This document shows positions 21,358-21,402 of a stretch of DNA of 21,402 nucleotides, piece by piece. Origin of the DNA: Anaerolineaceae bacterium UBA700. GTDB taxonomy: Bacteria; Chloroflexota; Anaerolineae; Anaerolineales; Anaerolineaceae. The notes beneath the pieces are model-generated. The model had not been told where the DNA came from. It worked only from the letters and a program-made list of their open reading frames with translations, and did no database searches. The position numbers and the translations under genes were made by a program. The DNA is taken from contig DBMK01000034.1 of assembly GCA_002298885.1 (NCBI GenBank), positions 1-21,402 on the forward strand. Reading direction: 5' to 3'. Within the stretch, counting starts at the first letter, position 1. The number at the start of each line of letters is the position of its first letter.

Positions 21358-21402
21358 ATTTGTGTGTTTTTGGGGTGCGTCGCACCCCAAAAACACACAA
21401 AT
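21358..21402. repeat. Perfect 22-bp palindrome with 1-nt loop at the window edge
   Basis: The left arm (21358-21379) and the right arm (21381-21402) are exact complements around a single T. The arms contain GTGTGTTTTTGGGGTGCG. It runs to the last base of the window. It may be a natural hairpin upstream of the thiolase, or a fold-back artefact if the sequence ends here. Confidence 0.75.

Noticed and set aside
1..21402. CRISPR arrays, tRNA or rRNA genes, insertion sequences with transposase
   Set aside because: No regularly spaced repeats, no cloverleaf-like or rRNA-like segments, and no transposase or integrase reading frames were found by eye.

Overview
The window looks like chromosomal DNA from a GC-rich, Gram-variable bacterium of the Chloroflexota, probably Anaerolineae-like. 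This is inferred from content, not proven. Two large secreted proteins and one gene remnant all end in a short tail of the form [aromatic]-[IVL]-P-[LM]-V-x-R-stop, which I associate with secreted proteins of this lineage. There is also a CSLREA/choice-of-anchor-Q beta-helix protein, an archaeal-style thiolase plus DUF35 pair, and many small toxin-antitoxin (TA) genes and palindromic repeats. I see no rRNA, tRNA, CRISPR array, integrase, transposase or phage structural gene.

Layout. 74-3056 (minus): an AlkD-type DNA alkylation-repair protein and a large exported M23-type metallopeptidase. 3191-4093 (plus): a membrane-anchored di-haem cytochrome c. 4100-5464 (minus): an isoprenylcysteine-methyltransferase-like membrane protein, a DinB/ClbS-like four-helix protein and a truncated DinB remnant. 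5594-6216 (plus): an intact MntA-HepT module. 6341-6922 (minus): a RibD-C/DHFR-like reductase. 7119-9841 (plus): a strong promoter followed by a DUF2178-like membrane protein, an XRE regulator and two tandem zinc-free MDR oxidoreductases. 10049-10858 (minus): a CPBP intramembrane protease. 11246-12379 (plus): a Tat-exported DUF362 lipoprotein. 12388-12840 (minus): decayed fragments, one carrying the C-terminal tail and one from a glycerophosphodiester phosphodiesterase. 12857-14965 (plus): a beta-helix surface protein. 15027-16289 (plus): arginine deiminase. 16534-17657: a divergent DUF1801 / MarR pair.

17715-19536 is the most unusual region. Three copies of a ~90-125 bp unit (a minus-strand intrinsic terminator, a linker, and the last ~8 codons of a gene ending YGYKFRP) punctuate two small cassettes. 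One cassette holds an AbiEii-like nucleotidyltransferase and its partner. The other holds MntA plus a HepT broken by a TAA codon. The third copy is the true 3' end of the DUF35 gene (19503-19898), so the array looks like cassettes stacked at the 3' end of a housekeeping-type gene. Upstream of DUF35 is a thiolase (20161-21330) in which all three catalytic positions differ from consensus. A large imperfect inverted repeat lies between the two genes.

Working together: thiolase and DUF35 probably form one acyl-CoA complex. DUF2178, XRE and MDR probably form one regulated operon. MarR probably controls itself and perhaps DUF1801. The TA-type genes form a mobile or defence-like layer with an intact module at 5.6 kb and a broken one at 19 kb.
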